Assembly: GCA_025617745.1 (NCBI GenBank)
Contig: CM046869.1
Coordinates: 9,040,668-9,104,667, forward strand
Reading direction: 5' to 3'
DNA: 64,000 nucleotides
Source: Heliocidaris erythrogramma
Taxonomy: Eukaryota > Echinodermata > Echinoidea > Camarodonta > Echinometridae
Shown: piece after piece, positions 1 through 12,400 of the stretch
Position numbering within the stretch: the stretch's first letter is position 1
Layout: each line of letters opens with the position of its first letter
Notes under the pieces: generated by a model
What the model was told of the DNA's origin: nothing
Databases searched by the model: none
The model's input: only the letters and a program-made list of their open reading frames with translations
Translations under genes and position numbers: made by a program

Positions 1-359
1 CTTCATTAAATGTTAAATCAATGTTATACCTGGTTACGGAGACATTAAGTTATTGGGATCAAAAGACTACTGGAGTTCTTCTGACGAAGAGAGAAAGAAA
101 AGAGAAAGTAAGAATGAAAGAAAGAGAATGAGATAAAGAAGATAAAGAAAGATAAATTATTGTAGAAAGAAAGAAAACGCTTGAAAATCATAAATAAAAC
201 TGATGTCAATGACTATAGGAAGCTCAGTGGTCCTACTATTATATTACAATGACGCGGAGATTTGTACTTCAATTCCTGGTTCATCGAGACGAAAACATGA
301 TTTAAAAAACTCAATATGTACATGAAGAAAAGTCGGACAAGGCATTATTGTCCACTAAC

Positions 360-473
360 CTTCTTCGTTAGTCGATAGTATGCTGTCAGCGGTGCCATCA
401 TAATCATCTTGACAAGGACAATAGTAGCATAGGTGAGAAAATAGGACAACTCTTCACTTGCAAACGCCGCCAT
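360..473 (-). CDS. MGST1: MGST1-like first coding exon (gene continues off left edge)
   Basis: Reading the minus strand from an ATG at 473 gives 38 codons ending exactly at an AAG|GTTAGT splice donor (360|359). The peptide has a hydrophobic stretch with YATIVLVKM followed by TAYYRLTKK. That is the pattern of the first membrane helix and following basic segment of microsomal glutathione S-transferase 1 (MAPEG family, membrane-bound glutathione conjugation and peroxidase activity in the ER and outer mitochondrial membrane). The start lies beside the family's usual N-terminus, and the ATG is in an AAGATGGCGG context typical of housekeeping starts. Only the first exon is in the window; the GSH-binding part would lie to the left. 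A paralogue such as prostaglandin E synthase (PTGES) is possible but fits less well. Similarity was judged by eye. Confidence 0.82.
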
Positions 474-1545
474 CTTGGAATAATTAAAGTCCTTAATTTC
501 CCTCAATAGTAGAAATAGACTTTGGATGATGAATAGGCTCGAAGACAGGTCCTCCTACGTTTAAAGCTAGTCAGCAACTGTAGAGAAGCCCCAGACCCTG
601 GCGTATTTAACTGTCAGGATCCGTGTTCATGTCCACGTACTCATCTCCTCAACACCAGAACAAACATTTCGCAGGGTAGTGGCAACAACTGATAAATCCA
701 CGTAGGTACATTATTAGTCAACATAAGCTAGCTCATTATGTCTAGACATAGATGTTGCGTGAAGTGGGTGAAACTCGAACTCTTCCCATGGATAGATAAA
801 TGACATTATAAATGTACAGATTAAAATAATGCTTGAGTTTCTTTACTTTGGTGAAATTATTGTATATTCGGGTCAATCTAGGGTTTGAGTGCAGCAACTT
901 GCAACATTTCTTGACATCAGGATTCAGGAAAATATGATAAATCAAAAAGTCTACGAAAATTAAGAAGTTCTTATTTTTTAAGAAAAAAAATCCTGGGGGA
1001 AAAATTGCCCAACATGACGGTAATTATGTGTCCGACTAATTGAGTGAGAATTGATTTTATGTCCAAATTGGGTAATGTTTCTGCCAATCACAATCATGTC
1101 TATCATTGAGCAATACTTAGTTTGGCATATACTGCTCAGAAGTTGGTCTGGCACATAAATACCCTTAAATTGGGCACTTTTTTAACCAAACATTTTTTTA
1201 CAGTGAAAATGTCCTCCGGGATGGCCACCGATACCTAAGAATAACATTAAATGATTTAATACCAATCCTAGTAATGTAATTTTGATGTCTATACACTGGT
1301 TTAACTGGCTGAGAAACCCTTTCAGACAACTGAAAAGTGTTACTCTGGTCAAGGAACCTCGAAATCTAAAATGGCGTCCAAAATGGCCGCTAAATTTCCT
1401 AAAAAGTACCGCAGTTCATAAAAGAGATGTAATTGCTTAGTTTAAAAGTATATGGGAATATACATGAACAGCTCTTAAAGTATAATTAGGTATTAGAGTA
1501 AGCTTATTCCTGGTTACTGACGCGGCTGGCTCTGTCACTTGGATG

Positions 1546-1932
1546 TTAAAGGAGAATGAAACTCAATGAACATTAACTGATAATCATGTGGAAAGTTGTC
1601 AGCCTGTTCAAAATATCTTTAAAATACTCCTATTTTATTGCTCACTAAGGAGAACAATCTCTCTAAAGTTTGCAGGTTTCTTGATAGTTATTCTCCCATG
1701 TAGCTAGTATACAGGTCAGTGGAAATCTCACAAACAGCACTGCTCTAACATTACTTTGTAAAGAAAATGGCAGCCCCCATGGGATAATGTATAGCAAGGA
1801 AAGTGCAACTTTTTGAGACATTGTTCTTCTTAAATAATCAAATAGGAGTAATATTAAGATATTTTTAACAAGCTGACAATTATTAACTACATGATCATCG
1901 GCTAATGTCTGTTGTCTTTCATTCCCTTTTAA
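1546..1932. mobile_element. Foldback (MITE-like) element with TTAA ends
   Basis: The left end reads TTAA-AGGAGAATGAAA and the right end TTTCATTCCCTT-TTAA. Inward, an arm starting with the reading ATTAACTGATAATCATGT near 1570 is matched in reverse complement by the region near 1850-1905, including AAAATATCTT and ACTCCTATTT blocks. TTAA at both outer borders suggests a piggyBac-type target duplication. No transposase is present. Confidence 0.6.
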
Positions 1933-2091
1933 GATAGATAGAGGCAGGACGGAGAGCCGAGGGGCACCCTGCGCATTAATTATGAGAGGTATAAGATTAA
2001 GAAATTAAAGTCAGTCGATTATGGGACAGAACTAAAGATGAACTGAAGGAAAAAAGGTAAGCTCCCCCACTTTGAATTAGCTCGGGGGGGG

Positions 2092-2227
2092 GGGGGCGTT
2101 TCATCAAGTGTCTTGGTGATTTTTACCGACAAATTTACTCTCAGCCAATCAGATGCAAGGATTTCAGTAGCTTATAACAGTTTTTTCAACTTGTCATTGA
2201 TGACAAGTTTTATGAAACAGGGCCCTG
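2092..2227. mobile_element. GGGCCC-type palindromic MITE, copy 1
   Basis: This is a copy of a ~150-bp element with ends CGTTTCAT...ATGAAACAGGGCCC and a conserved core AGCCAATCAGATGCAAGG then TTTCAGTAGCTTATAACAG. The same core occurs at about 4380, 4770, 17900, 28050, 34960 and 56890. The left end here is fused to a poly-G run. Confidence 0.7.
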
Positions 2228-3131
2228 ACCTTTGTTTACACATTGCAACTGCATGCATAAGCAACTTCAACAATGAGTTCAAGATAACATTCGAAAAGAT
2301 ATCATTATGAAGGAATAATGGTGTAATCATATTTATCGCCTCTTATCATGGCGCACAATGAATGGCGACTAACAGAAAATGATAAATCAACGACTCTTCA
2401 AATTCAGCGCTACCTTTGTTTACACACCTGTTTGCACATCACAATTATCCGCGCATGAATACTTGAATGTGATTGAATAATGAATGAATAAATATTTCAA
2501 CAAAAGTGCTCGAGAGGTGTGCACTGCACAAAGCATACTCGATATTAACGAGAAATTAAGGGCATCTCATTTTTTAGTATAAAAAATCGAAAACATTAAT
2601 ATCAAAACAGTCATGAAGGATGATTCTCAAATTTTAAGTTTACACAGGATAACGAAAGCTCAAGTCATAATGTCAAAATTACAAATCACATGGGTAACAA
2701 AATAATTAAATATCCTTGTCGTTCCCCTGTTGAAATGTACGGACATTATAATGAAGTAGATGTATTACGTAATAATGACGCATGACGAGTTCGTGATAAG
2801 TTATTGACATGATTCAAGCTTGCGAAAAAAAAATCATGCAAATGGACCATTAACTCTAGGCTGTCAAAAGAAGGTATTATTTTTGAGAAATGTTACCTAT
2901 TATCATCTAATGTATATTCCCGAAGCGGCCTGTGGCATTGTGTAAATTGTTGTTACCCCTGTGCATTGTAATTTTGATATTATGATTTAAACTTTTATCA
3001 TTTGTAAAGTGAAGATTAAGAATGACCCTTCAAGTTCGGATTTTAATCAATGAATCAATTTGAATTTACAAAATGAAAGTCATGCAGTGTTTTGGGTCCA
3101 GCAATACAGAGGTGGCACTGGCACCATTGGC

Positions 3132-3152
3132 GGGGGGGGGGGGGGGGGGGGG
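3132..3152 (+). repeat. Poly-G run (about 21 G)
   Basis: This is an uninterrupted G homopolymer. Similar long G or C runs occur at 43413-43438, 47432-47455, 49762-49786 and 56399-56424. Exact lengths are unreliable in most assemblies. Confidence 0.85.
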
Positions 3153-3461
3153 AGTCTTACGAGGAGGTGAAATGTCCATTAACAAGAAAACCTAATAGGC
3201 GGAGAGTTCCCTTTCCCCTCCCTTCCTTTCTTTTCTCTTTTCTGTTTTTTCCCCTGCCGTATGATGGTGGGGGGGGGGGGGGGGGAGCACTTCCTCCCGT
3301 GGCACAGTAGCTGCGCCTCTGACGAAAGTGATGGAATATCTGAAACCGTTCAGTGGGTTAAACCATTATTTTCCTGCTCTTTTCTGACTGCGTTTGTTAA
3401 CGCACTTTTGTGATTGAAATGCTGAAAATACTCGCATAATTATGTCCATTTTAGTTTTCGA

Positions 3462-3542
3462 GAGAGACAGAGAGAGACAGAGACAGACAGACAGAGACAG
3501 AGATAGACAGAGAGGGAGAAAGAGAGAGAGAGAGAGAGAAAG
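3462..3542. repeat. GA/CAGA microsatellite
   Basis: Imperfect GAGA and GACAGA repeats extend for about 80 bp. The serine/leucine-rich frames they create on the minus strand are not genes. Confidence 0.9.
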
Positions 3543-4323
3543 AATATTAGGATGGGATTTTCTTCCACACCTTGTGTAATTCTTCAGGATCGGAATTCTG
3601 AATCTTAATGAGAACTCTACCAACCGAGTGGTATCATTTGTTCAGGGTGATTTTATTGTACATTGAATAGATTGCAGGTACCCACAATAGGCAAGCACGA
3701 CAGAACACACATTACATAAACACACATTACATAACACACATTTACATTGCAAAAAGAAAACACAAACAAACACCATTATGATGATAATACAGGTCCTATA
3801 CAAACGCAACAGCCGTAAACACAAATAAAATCATGAAACAATATTGCATAAGAAAATGTACACGTGCAAATAAAACAGGTTTTGAGAATCTCTCCACCCC
3901 CCCCCCCCCCCCCCCTTTCCCACATTTTCTGATTCCCTTTTCCTTTATGGGGAGGGGCAGGGGGACATTAAATCACATATTGTGCTAACTAATTATGAAA
4001 TTATGTGACCTTCAAGGGAAATGTCTCGGTAAAATGCAATGCAGGATGTTAGCATTACTTTTAAAGTAACTATTTTAAAAAGTTGTATTTTGTTGTCATA
4101 ACAAAAATTGGTTCAATTCTAAAATGAAAATAAAATGGACATGGACAGAAAGTTCATTTCAAATAACTAGAAAAAATAAAAATACACGAGCATTGTAATA
4201 TTACCACTTTAATATCACATACATGCCCTGTATATTGATGTAGATGTTTAATTTGTTGAATACAATCTAAAATGTGGTTTTAACATCATGGCCTGTACCA
4301 ATAAAAGAGTACTAAAATAATCT

Positions 4324-4470
4324 GGGCCCCGTTTCAAAAAACTTGTTATCAGTAACAACTGCCACATTTCTATGAAAAATTTGCTCTCAGCCAATCAGAT
4401 GCAAGGATTTCAGTAGCTTATAACAGTTACTGCAACTTGTTATTGATAACAAGTTTATGAACAGGACCCA
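4324..4470. mobile_element. GGGCCC-type palindromic MITE, copy 2
   Basis: The left end GGGCCCCGTTTCAAAAAACT is matched by a right end with AAGTTTATGAACAGGACCCA. The core contains CAGCCAATCAGATGCAAGG. It lies in the same orientation as copy 1. Confidence 0.75.
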
Positions 4471-4700
4471 GGATTAAGTTTGTCCAATGATTTATACAGC
4501 ACCAAATGTCAACCCCCCCCCCTTATTCTTTACAAATTAATTTAATTATTTTACAACATGAATAATACAAATGATGAAAGTCATTAAACCTATCAGAAAT
4601 GAGTTACTTTCATGAGGACATGTTCTTTGTTGTTTATTGAGTCCCAGAATTATTGTAATTTGCACAGGATGAAGAGGCCGACACTTGGCACTCCATACAT

Positions 4701-4820
4701 CAGGGCCCCGTTTCATAAAACTTGTCATCAATGACAAGTTATAAGCTACTGTTATAAGCTACTGAAATCCTTGCATCTGATTGGCTGAGAGCAAATTTGT
4801 CGGTAAAAATCACTGACAAG
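4701..4820. mobile_element. GGGCCC-type palindromic MITE, copy 3 (truncated)
   Basis: The left end CAGGGCCCCGTTTCATAAAA and the core in reverse orientation to copy 2 are present. A direct duplication of the TTATAAGCTACTG segment occurs near 4738-4765. The right terminal inverted repeat is missing after CACTGACAAG. Confidence 0.7.
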
Positions 4821-6795
4821 ACTAAGTCAGCTCAAGGTGATGGAATGCATGTCATTTATAGAAGGAATATCCACATGTATATAAATCAAATCTGAAAGAA
4901 TACCTCCTATATTATGTCACAACTTAAGAAAAACAAAATAAAGATGATCTGATATACATGAAGGGCATTAGAAGTTACTATTTCCATTTCAGTATATAGT
5001 ACATATACATATAAACATCTTATTTTACAGGAGTCCAATACATCTGTAATTCTGCATATCATATGGAATTACATGAATTGTACAACAGAAATACCAAAAT
5101 AGCATAGCAAAATTAATGATCATTAAGAAAAGTGAAAGTTCCTCTTTGTGCTCCAAAAATTGTTTGAAAGATCAAAGAAAAAAATGAAGAGTGAAAGAAC
5201 GTATCATTCTTTAAAATTGAACAGTGAACAATGTTACGTCGATAAGTTTGTTATCAAAGGATTTGAAAATGATTAAAAATGATTTTGAAATGATTTTGAC
5301 CCCCCCCCCCCCCTCCCCCCCGCCTAAAAAAACAACACTTTTTTGAAACATACACCTGTATCTATGAATAAAATATATGTATGAGCAACTCGAAAGATAA
5401 CATGCTGATTTCACTAATGTATAATTTCATGAAAACATATGTTTACACTTCATGACACATTTCTTCCAAATATTCTTTCCATACTTCATCGAAAGTTGAA
5501 ACTTATACAATAAAAGAAAACAATACACATCACTGTGTGAATAAAATTTTTGGTGAAAAAAATTAAACAAAAAAAGATCAGTAAATATTTAACAGCAGAA
5601 TACATGTACACAAAAAATGACAAATGAACAGAATTTCCAAATTTAATAAATGTATCACACTGGGTAAACTGGCACAGATAAATGTACAGGTAGATTGTAT
5701 TCAGTTAATGCTGAGTGCTCATGTGTGATGATAAAAATCACTACTATACTGTTTTTCCAAAATAACGATTGCTTCAAGACGACTTTGTGTCACCTAAAAT
5801 ACACTTTAAATGACAAAAATATAAGATAAATGACAAATGAAAAACTTCAAAAGGGGTACAATGAAAAGTGTCAAGGTAGATTGATGAAAATGAATGTTTC
5901 TTTCTTTGTTCAAAAAGAAAAAATGGTTGAAATTACAAAAAAGTAAAAGACAAATGAACAATGAAAACTTTGAGAGGGGTACTTTAAAAAGTATCAAGGT
6001 GGATTTTCACTTTTGAATATCACAAAACTGATCAAATGCTGTCCATAAAGTTGAATGAGGATTTAAAAAAAAAAGAGAAAGAAAGAAAGGAACTCTGCTA
6101 CAGCTGCAAAATTCATAATTGGCAAATGGTTTTTTGATCCTCAATAGCTCCAGAAATTTACAAAGACAAGTATGCATAAATTGATTAATTGATCCTCCAC
6201 ATTTCCGTACTTCAAAGATTTATTTTATATCTGAATATTCACATTTTTTGTACAAAAACTAAAAAAAACCTCTACAAAATATGTATAAAAAGCTATACAA
6301 GTAAAGCCTCTATATTTGTTCTTTGATATATTGAATACAAAAATTTTCATCAAAAAGTTGTTCTGTGGTATTTGTTTTAAGTGCTCATTCAGCACCCAAT
6401 AATAAAAGTTACAGTTTATATACACAAATCATGATTGATAATGACATTCAAATGATTAAAAACGTTATTTCATTGATTACCTAGTACATTACACATCATT
6501 ACTACTCCAGCTTAGTACTAATAAAAATCAAGAAAAGCAAAAATCAGATTTGATTAGGAATGCTACTACAATTGTATATCTGTCCACGTTTTGTTCTGTT
6601 GGCAAATATTCTGTTCTTAAAAATAATACTCTGGAATACTTTGGAATGGAAGGTGGCTGTATTGTCCTATAAGATGTTTAACCCGATATGGAAAATTTCT
6701 TCACTATGACATTTTAATGCTGCATATAAATGGAGGGTGACAACATGTTATCAAGCTTTACGAGATGGGAAAAGAAGATATATTGATTATCTGAA

Positions 6796-7188
6796 TTAAA
6801 GGGAAGGTTGAGTTCTGGGAAAGGTGAAAAATAATTTGTGAGGTTTCTCATTCCTTTTATGTCAGTTTGGAAGAACATCATAGTAGAAATGTCCCCTGAA
6901 AAGGATTGCTCTTCAAATGCCCTTATATTCGAAATATGACGACAAATAGCTGTAATGTTCGGGCCGAACATCCATGCCACATCTGTATGCAGTCCCATAT
7001 ACCCATTTCTGTGTGCGGTGCATGTGCTTTTGAGCGAGTTTGGGTTGACTTCTTATCATTTTGATGATTCCCAAACCTCAAAGTATACACCAATCCTTAT
7101 CTAGACATGACCAATCTTTCCCAAATGCTTCCAGACAGTTTCTTTCACAATATAATCGCATGACTAGAACTCAACTTTATTTTTAAAA
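6796..7188. mobile_element. TTAA-type foldback element (AGGGAAGG family), copy 1
   Basis: The left end is TTAA-AGGGAAGGTTGAGTTC and the right end is GAACTCAACTTTATTT-TTAA. The interior (6830-7060) is clearly related to the copy at 56437-56988, for example CATCATAGTAGAA and CCCATTTCTGTGTGC. It carries no transposase; probably a non-autonomous TTAA-target DNA transposon. Confidence 0.7.
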
Positions 7189-8769
7189 TGTTTTAAAATG
7201 AAAGAAAGGACACAATATAAAAGCATCACTGGAATGGAAGGTGGGATGTGTTGTCCTACAAAATACTTGAATTCACTGATATATAAGATCAATATGCATC
7301 ATGTTCAGATTCTAATAAGTAATGCTGAATATAAAAATAGGGTTATCCCGTTCTAAAGAACCTTTGGGGAGAATGAAACAGAGCGACATGAAACTCTTAA
7401 TGCTTGAATGTTATTAAAGTCTGAAAGGACACTAGAACGAAAGCACCACATATGAAATAAAACTAGGTATATGAAGGTATATTATATTCAAGAATGCTAT
7501 GAAAGTATTCAAGTTAGAAAGAGTATACATTTTGATATGTAAATGACATTAGATTAAGATATGCAGCATATGAATGTCATAATCACTTTTATAAAAAAAT
7601 TCTGTATAAAATACTTTTCATATTTAACAAGACTTATGTTTTCTTACAAAATACATGTACATGAATTCAAGTTAGGTGTTCTGAACATTACACATTATGT
7701 GTATCATCTACATGTTCATGCAGTCCTTTCCAACACAGTGAGGGCGCTATTACAGTTTCTTCCAAATCACCCAATGTGTTTAGGAAGTACATCTTTAAAT
7801 CTGCCTTCTTTTTTGCTTGAAAGGAAAGAAACAAGCATTTGGGGAAGGGTATTCAAACTGAACTCCACTGTGTGTTGCTAAATCACCAAGATTGTAAACA
7901 AATTGGTTCACAAACATAACAAATAAATGACAGTGAATTTATTACCTTTTTTAATCTAAACAACCTATCTAGACTGACACAAAATATATTCAAATTTGTT
8001 GAGGAACAGATTCCATATGCAGCAATAGGGCTCAGACCAATCTTGGTCTCAAATTTTTATTGCCTTGGTCTTGGTCTTGGTCTTGACCCCGGGACCTAAT
8101 ATGAAATGAATGAAAACCAGAAGTTTTCCTACTTGTCTTTGTTACAGGACCACTGGTCTCAACTGCAGGTGCTTTATTGTATGAAACAAATGCCTATATA
8201 GGAAAGATCATTATTATGTGAATATTTCCTCTTACTTCTATTGTACGGAGGTGTTAGGGGACCAGAATGGACTGAGGTACATGTATCTTTCCTCCTTTTT
8301 CAAGCATTTCATCAATGTCACTCAATACCTTTTTTACGAGTAGCACCATGATAATTAATTATATAGTCAATCCAATTCCTCAAAAGTTGGAAATGGAAGA
8401 ACGTTTGTTGGCATCCCATCTGGTCTCCAATATACAGCTGGTGATCATACAAAATTACATATCAGTTCCAGCCCTTCCATACCAGATGCTGAAATGCCAT
8501 ATTCAAGGTTAACAGAAAAGAATATTATGTTTGAAAATCGTGGTGCTGTCATGCCTATTGTAGATACATACAAATGCAGGAGAAGCCTGAAAATGGTAAA
8601 GTAGCCTTTCCTTTTCAACCTACCTACATGTACATGTAGCTTTAAAGCAGTCATCTCTGCCACATTTGTAATTATGGCTAAGCCATGTCCACAGTGCTTT
8701 GTTCTCGTCCTTACCATATGAGTTGATGCTAGGCTGCTCAACACCTGTCCTTGAGAACTGCATAAGAAC

Positions 8770-9187
8770 TAAAGGTTGTACATGTTCTCTTCAGCCGTGT
8801 GGAGAGCATTGTCCAGGGAGAGAAAGACGGAAAGAAAACGGAGAGTAGCCCAAGTAGCCACTCTGTCATCCGTTGAAAGATTCAGCCAAGCGTACATCTC
8901 TAACTCACAGACAAACCATCCTATTGGGTTGTTCTCTTCAGTCGTTGAGCCATGAGGAGAACATCGTCCACAGACAGGAGGAGAACATCGTCCACGGACA
9001 GGAGGTGGGAAAGAAGACAACCGGAAACCAAAGTGGCCACTCTGTCATCTGTTGAATGATTCAGCCATGCACACATCTCTCTCACACCTCTGACAGAGGA
9101 AGCCATCTGGTGGGTTGTTTTCTTGAGCCATTTAGCCCATCTTGGGAGGAGAGGGCAAGACGGAAGGACACCAAAGTGATCATTCTG
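8770..9187 (-). repeat. Degenerate tandem copies of the AKNA terminal exon
   Basis: Immediately 3' of the AKNA stop codon the terminal-exon sequence recurs at least twice in degraded form. The plus-strand motif TCAGCCAAACGTACATCTCT at 9204 (coding for RDVRLAE on minus) reappears as variants at about 8882 and 9061. The block around GGGTTGTTCTCTTCAGTCG (9247) recurs near 8932, with shorter versions near 9113 and 8783. On the minus strand, remnants of the peptide DDALHMAQRLKRTT appear as DDVLLMAQRLKRTTQ (about 8935-8985). Unit spacing is about 143 and 179 bp. The extra copies contain stops or frameshifts and are presumed 3' UTR or downstream sequence. Confidence 0.75.
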
Positions 9188-9325
9188 TCAATCAATAAGT
9201 GACTCAGCCAAACGTACATCTCTCCTAACAGAAGAAACCATCTGATGGGTTGTTCTCTTCAGTCGTTGAGCCATGTGGAGAGCATCGTCCAGGGAAAGTT
9301 GAAGATCAGCTGGTACCCCACTCAC
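9188..9325 (-). CDS. AKNA: AKNA coding exon 13 (terminal)
   Basis: The acceptor is TCTGCTTCACAG|GTGAGT at 9326|9325. It encodes 45 residues with a helix DDALHMAQRLKRTTHQMVSS and stops at TGA 9190-9188. The helical C-terminus resembles the conserved AKNA C-terminal helix. The exon is followed by degraded tandem copies of itself. Confidence 0.75.
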   Translation of the reverse strand: MSGVPADLQLSLDDALHMAQRLKRTTHQMVSSVRRDVRLAESLID

Positions 9326-9420
9326 CTGTGAAGCAGAAGAGAGAAAGAAAAAAGAAGGGTTAAACAGATGATATTTAGAAAGAGAGGAGAAGAATATGAT
9401 TGAAGGGGAGAGAGTGACAA

Positions 9421-9451
<31 letters not shown>

Positions 9452-12400
9452 TAAGGAAAAAAATACATCCTTGATGTAATTTTACTATTTTACAAGATAA
9501 CTAACACATGACTCTAAATTTGTATTTTACTAAATTTGTAAGGTCATCAAACTATAATAACACATTTGTTATTTTCTATGTTTAATTAGAGCTTTCTGCA
9601 AGACCCTCGGCTGCTATCACCCAATGAAAATACTCTGTAGATAATATTAGAGCCTTGTTAGAGCACAGTCTTGTTTTATCTCACCTTCTGTTGTTTGATT
9701 GTCCTTGGGGTATGTCTGCTCCTTGTCCTAGAAGACCTTGGTGTTCTCCTGTAGTACAGCTCCTCTTCTCCATCAACAGCACTGGATCCATCATCCCCCT
9801 CCCTGATGTAATAGCGCCCTCCACTCTTGCCAGGGATCAGGTAGACTGGTCGTGCATCTGGGTGTCTGTGGTAGGAATGAGATCGCATAGCAAAGATTGT
9901 CTTGGAAATTTCAAATAGGTACATATACATCCAAAGTACAATACTTGTGTGTTTAACACATGCTAATGTAAGCATTCAGTTTCTAAGATATTCAAGATAT
10001 GTGAATGATTAAAAATGACTGAATATTTATCACGAAAACAAATCAAGATTCATCCGTACTTTCATCACACATTGTTTTGTGTGATCATGAATTTCTAAGC
10101 ATGATAATTCATAATACAATAAAAATATGAATCATCACTAAATTAGCATGACAAAAAAAAAAAAAACCCCAGATGATTGTTGTACATAATTTGAACCATT
10201 CTTTGTTTACAAAATGTACATGTAATTTAATTCATAAGTTTTCAAACCTCACTCATATTAAAAAAGCCATTAAGTAACAAAACAGTGTTATATAGAATAG
10301 TCATGCACTTCACGTAACTTTGTAAACTTACAAGTGATTAGTTGTTCCACTTGGTTGATGAGCACTTGTCTGGTTTACCACTGGCGGAGCAGGAGCTGCA
10401 CTTGGGACGGTACCTGTCACCTGGGGCATACCACCTCCTAGTCCCTGCTGGCTAGCCTGTGGTACCACCGTGACCTGTTGCGGTGCCATAGCAGGGTAAG
10501 GCTGCTGAAGCACATAGGATTGTCCTTGAATAAATGGAACTGCAGGATTGTTCTGTGGTGTCACTGGCACAGTCTGTGGTGCAAAAGCTGGGCTGGGATG
10601 TGTTGGCGTGTATGATGGTGTCTGAGGGTACACCCTTGGTGGTGCTGGTGAACTGTAGGCGGGGACGTAAGGCTCAGGTGGTGGAGCAGGATTTGATGGC
10701 GGTGGAGGGTAGCTGTACTCGCCATGGGTGTGAGACCCAGACCCTCCACACATAGGGCATGGAACTGTCCCAGTCTGGTACCCAACACCAGGTGTCTGAA
10801 AACCTCCTGGTCTCCTGGACACCTGTGGTGGACTTGCAGGGGTATATTTAGGACCTCTAGACCAGGAATAGCTTTGATTGTCATTAGTTGGATGTGATGG
10901 TGTTCTCATCGTTGACCAACTGTCATGTCGGGCTCCAGCATTATGTTTCTTGGGACTTGTCCTGATCGGTGAAGCACTGAAAGAGGAACCGTTACCCCTT
11001 GGAATGTATCTATCTCTGAGTACATCACGTATGGTATCTCTCATTGGTGTTGACGACACGGGAGGTGCTTGTATTCTACTTGGAGTGGCATCTCTATCTG
11101 CAATCTGGTCCTTCAAATCTGCAATCTCCTCTTGCAACATGTGCAGCATCTCACTCTTAGAGCTCCGTGTAGAGAGCCCATCCTCATCAGCATCGCCACG
11201 GTTAGGCATCCTTGAATACCTGCTCTCCTCTGGGATAGGTGGAGGGTTACGGCGAGCTTCCACCATCTTGTTTTTCAGCTGATTGACCTCATCCTGGAGG
11301 GCTCGTAAGGCGTCACTCCTCACGCTGCTCCTAGTGACATCAGACCTTCCATCAAAGTCAGACTGATGGTGCCTTGGTGGCGATTCCCTAGGTCTTCTTG
11401 GCGGTTCAGTTCTCTGATTGTTCATCCTTTGTGGTGCTGATGCCCTACTGTTCTGACGAGTAGCACTCCTGCTCAAGTACTGCCTACCAAGGGGGATGCT
11501 CGGTTCATGTGAGGAGTGTCTATTTGGGTGTGCTTGAGGAGGGGCATACGCTCTCTGTTCTCTTTGTTTTGGAAGTGATGGTGCTGCACGAGGCTGGTTC
11601 ATCACTGCTCTCGGATCTGAAAGTTGAACCAGTAATGTAAGATTTAATCAGTGACAAGGTTCTAATATAAAAATATAAGTTACATGCAAATGTTTTTAAA
11701 AATATTTTTCTGTACAATCTGATCTGCTCAAAATGATGACTATCTCAGAGTCTACATCATGTTGGTAAAGCAAACTGTAAAATGGCATTACATATACATG
11801 TAGGCCTTCATGCAATTTTGACGGATTGTAGTATAGCTGTAAATGATAGTAATGTGCAATGAATCATGGATATATTGTTAATTTTCCCACTTACTGCAAA
11901 AAAACCAAGAACAGATTGAGAAACAACTGGCTAAAAAAAGAACAGGTTTGCAAATTTACCTCTTCTTTGTTGCTCATGAGATTGGGTTGGTTGAGGACGT
12001 CTCTCTTTTGTCCTTTTACTTCCGCCAGAGTGAACAGAATCTTGGGGCTCATACAGTGTACCATCTGGTTTCCTTTCCCTGGCTCTTTTACCCCCTCCAG
12101 AATAAATGGAATCTTCCTCCTCAGGCACTGCCTGCTGCCTCAGTGGGACAGGCTCACTGCTTCTGAGGGGTGTTTTCAAGTTCCCCTTCTGTGATTGGTG
12201 AAGAGGTATCCTAGAATCCCTTGTGGGGGCCATTTTGGGTATTTCAGAATGGGGTGGCAATCTGTTTATAAAAGAAAAACAAAACAGACATATATGAGAT
12301 TTACATATTGATCAATGACATGGTTCTGCATCAACAAAAATATAAGAGTCAATTGATACATTCTGTTTCTACTGCTAGGATTATGTTGAATTCAATTTGA

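Larger units (their letters stand above)
474..8769. other. Intergenic spacer, repeat-rich, no gene recognised
   Basis: Between the MGST1-like start and the AKNA 3' flank I find no convincing exon; the short open frames lack splice context or recognisable sequence. The part nearest 473 should contain the MGST1 promoter and 5' UTR. The part nearest 9187 should contain the AKNA 3' UTR, but no single poly-A signal stands out. Foldback elements are listed separately. Other content is a GA/CAGA microsatellite at about 3462-3542, poly-G runs at 3132-3152 and near 3270-3286, and poly-C runs near 3896-3915 and 5300-5320. A short CTTGGT tandem lies near 8058-8085. Confidence 0.6.
9326..11959 (-). other. 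AKNA introns between exons 13 and 10
   Basis: The introns are 9326-9684, 9866-10331 and 11617-11959. The first has a GA microsatellite at about 9421-9452. The others are AT-rich with poly-A tracts (about 10154-10166). No other gene or element is recognised. Confidence 0.7.

Noticed and set aside
1366..1402. AAAATGGCGTCCAAAATGGC, looking like a start codon in a YY1-type context
   Set aside because: The frame ends after 16 codons with no donor; no support for an exon.
7561..7881. 106-codon plus-strand frame in the AKNA 3' flank
   Set aside because: No similarity, AT-rich codons, no splice signals; chance frame.
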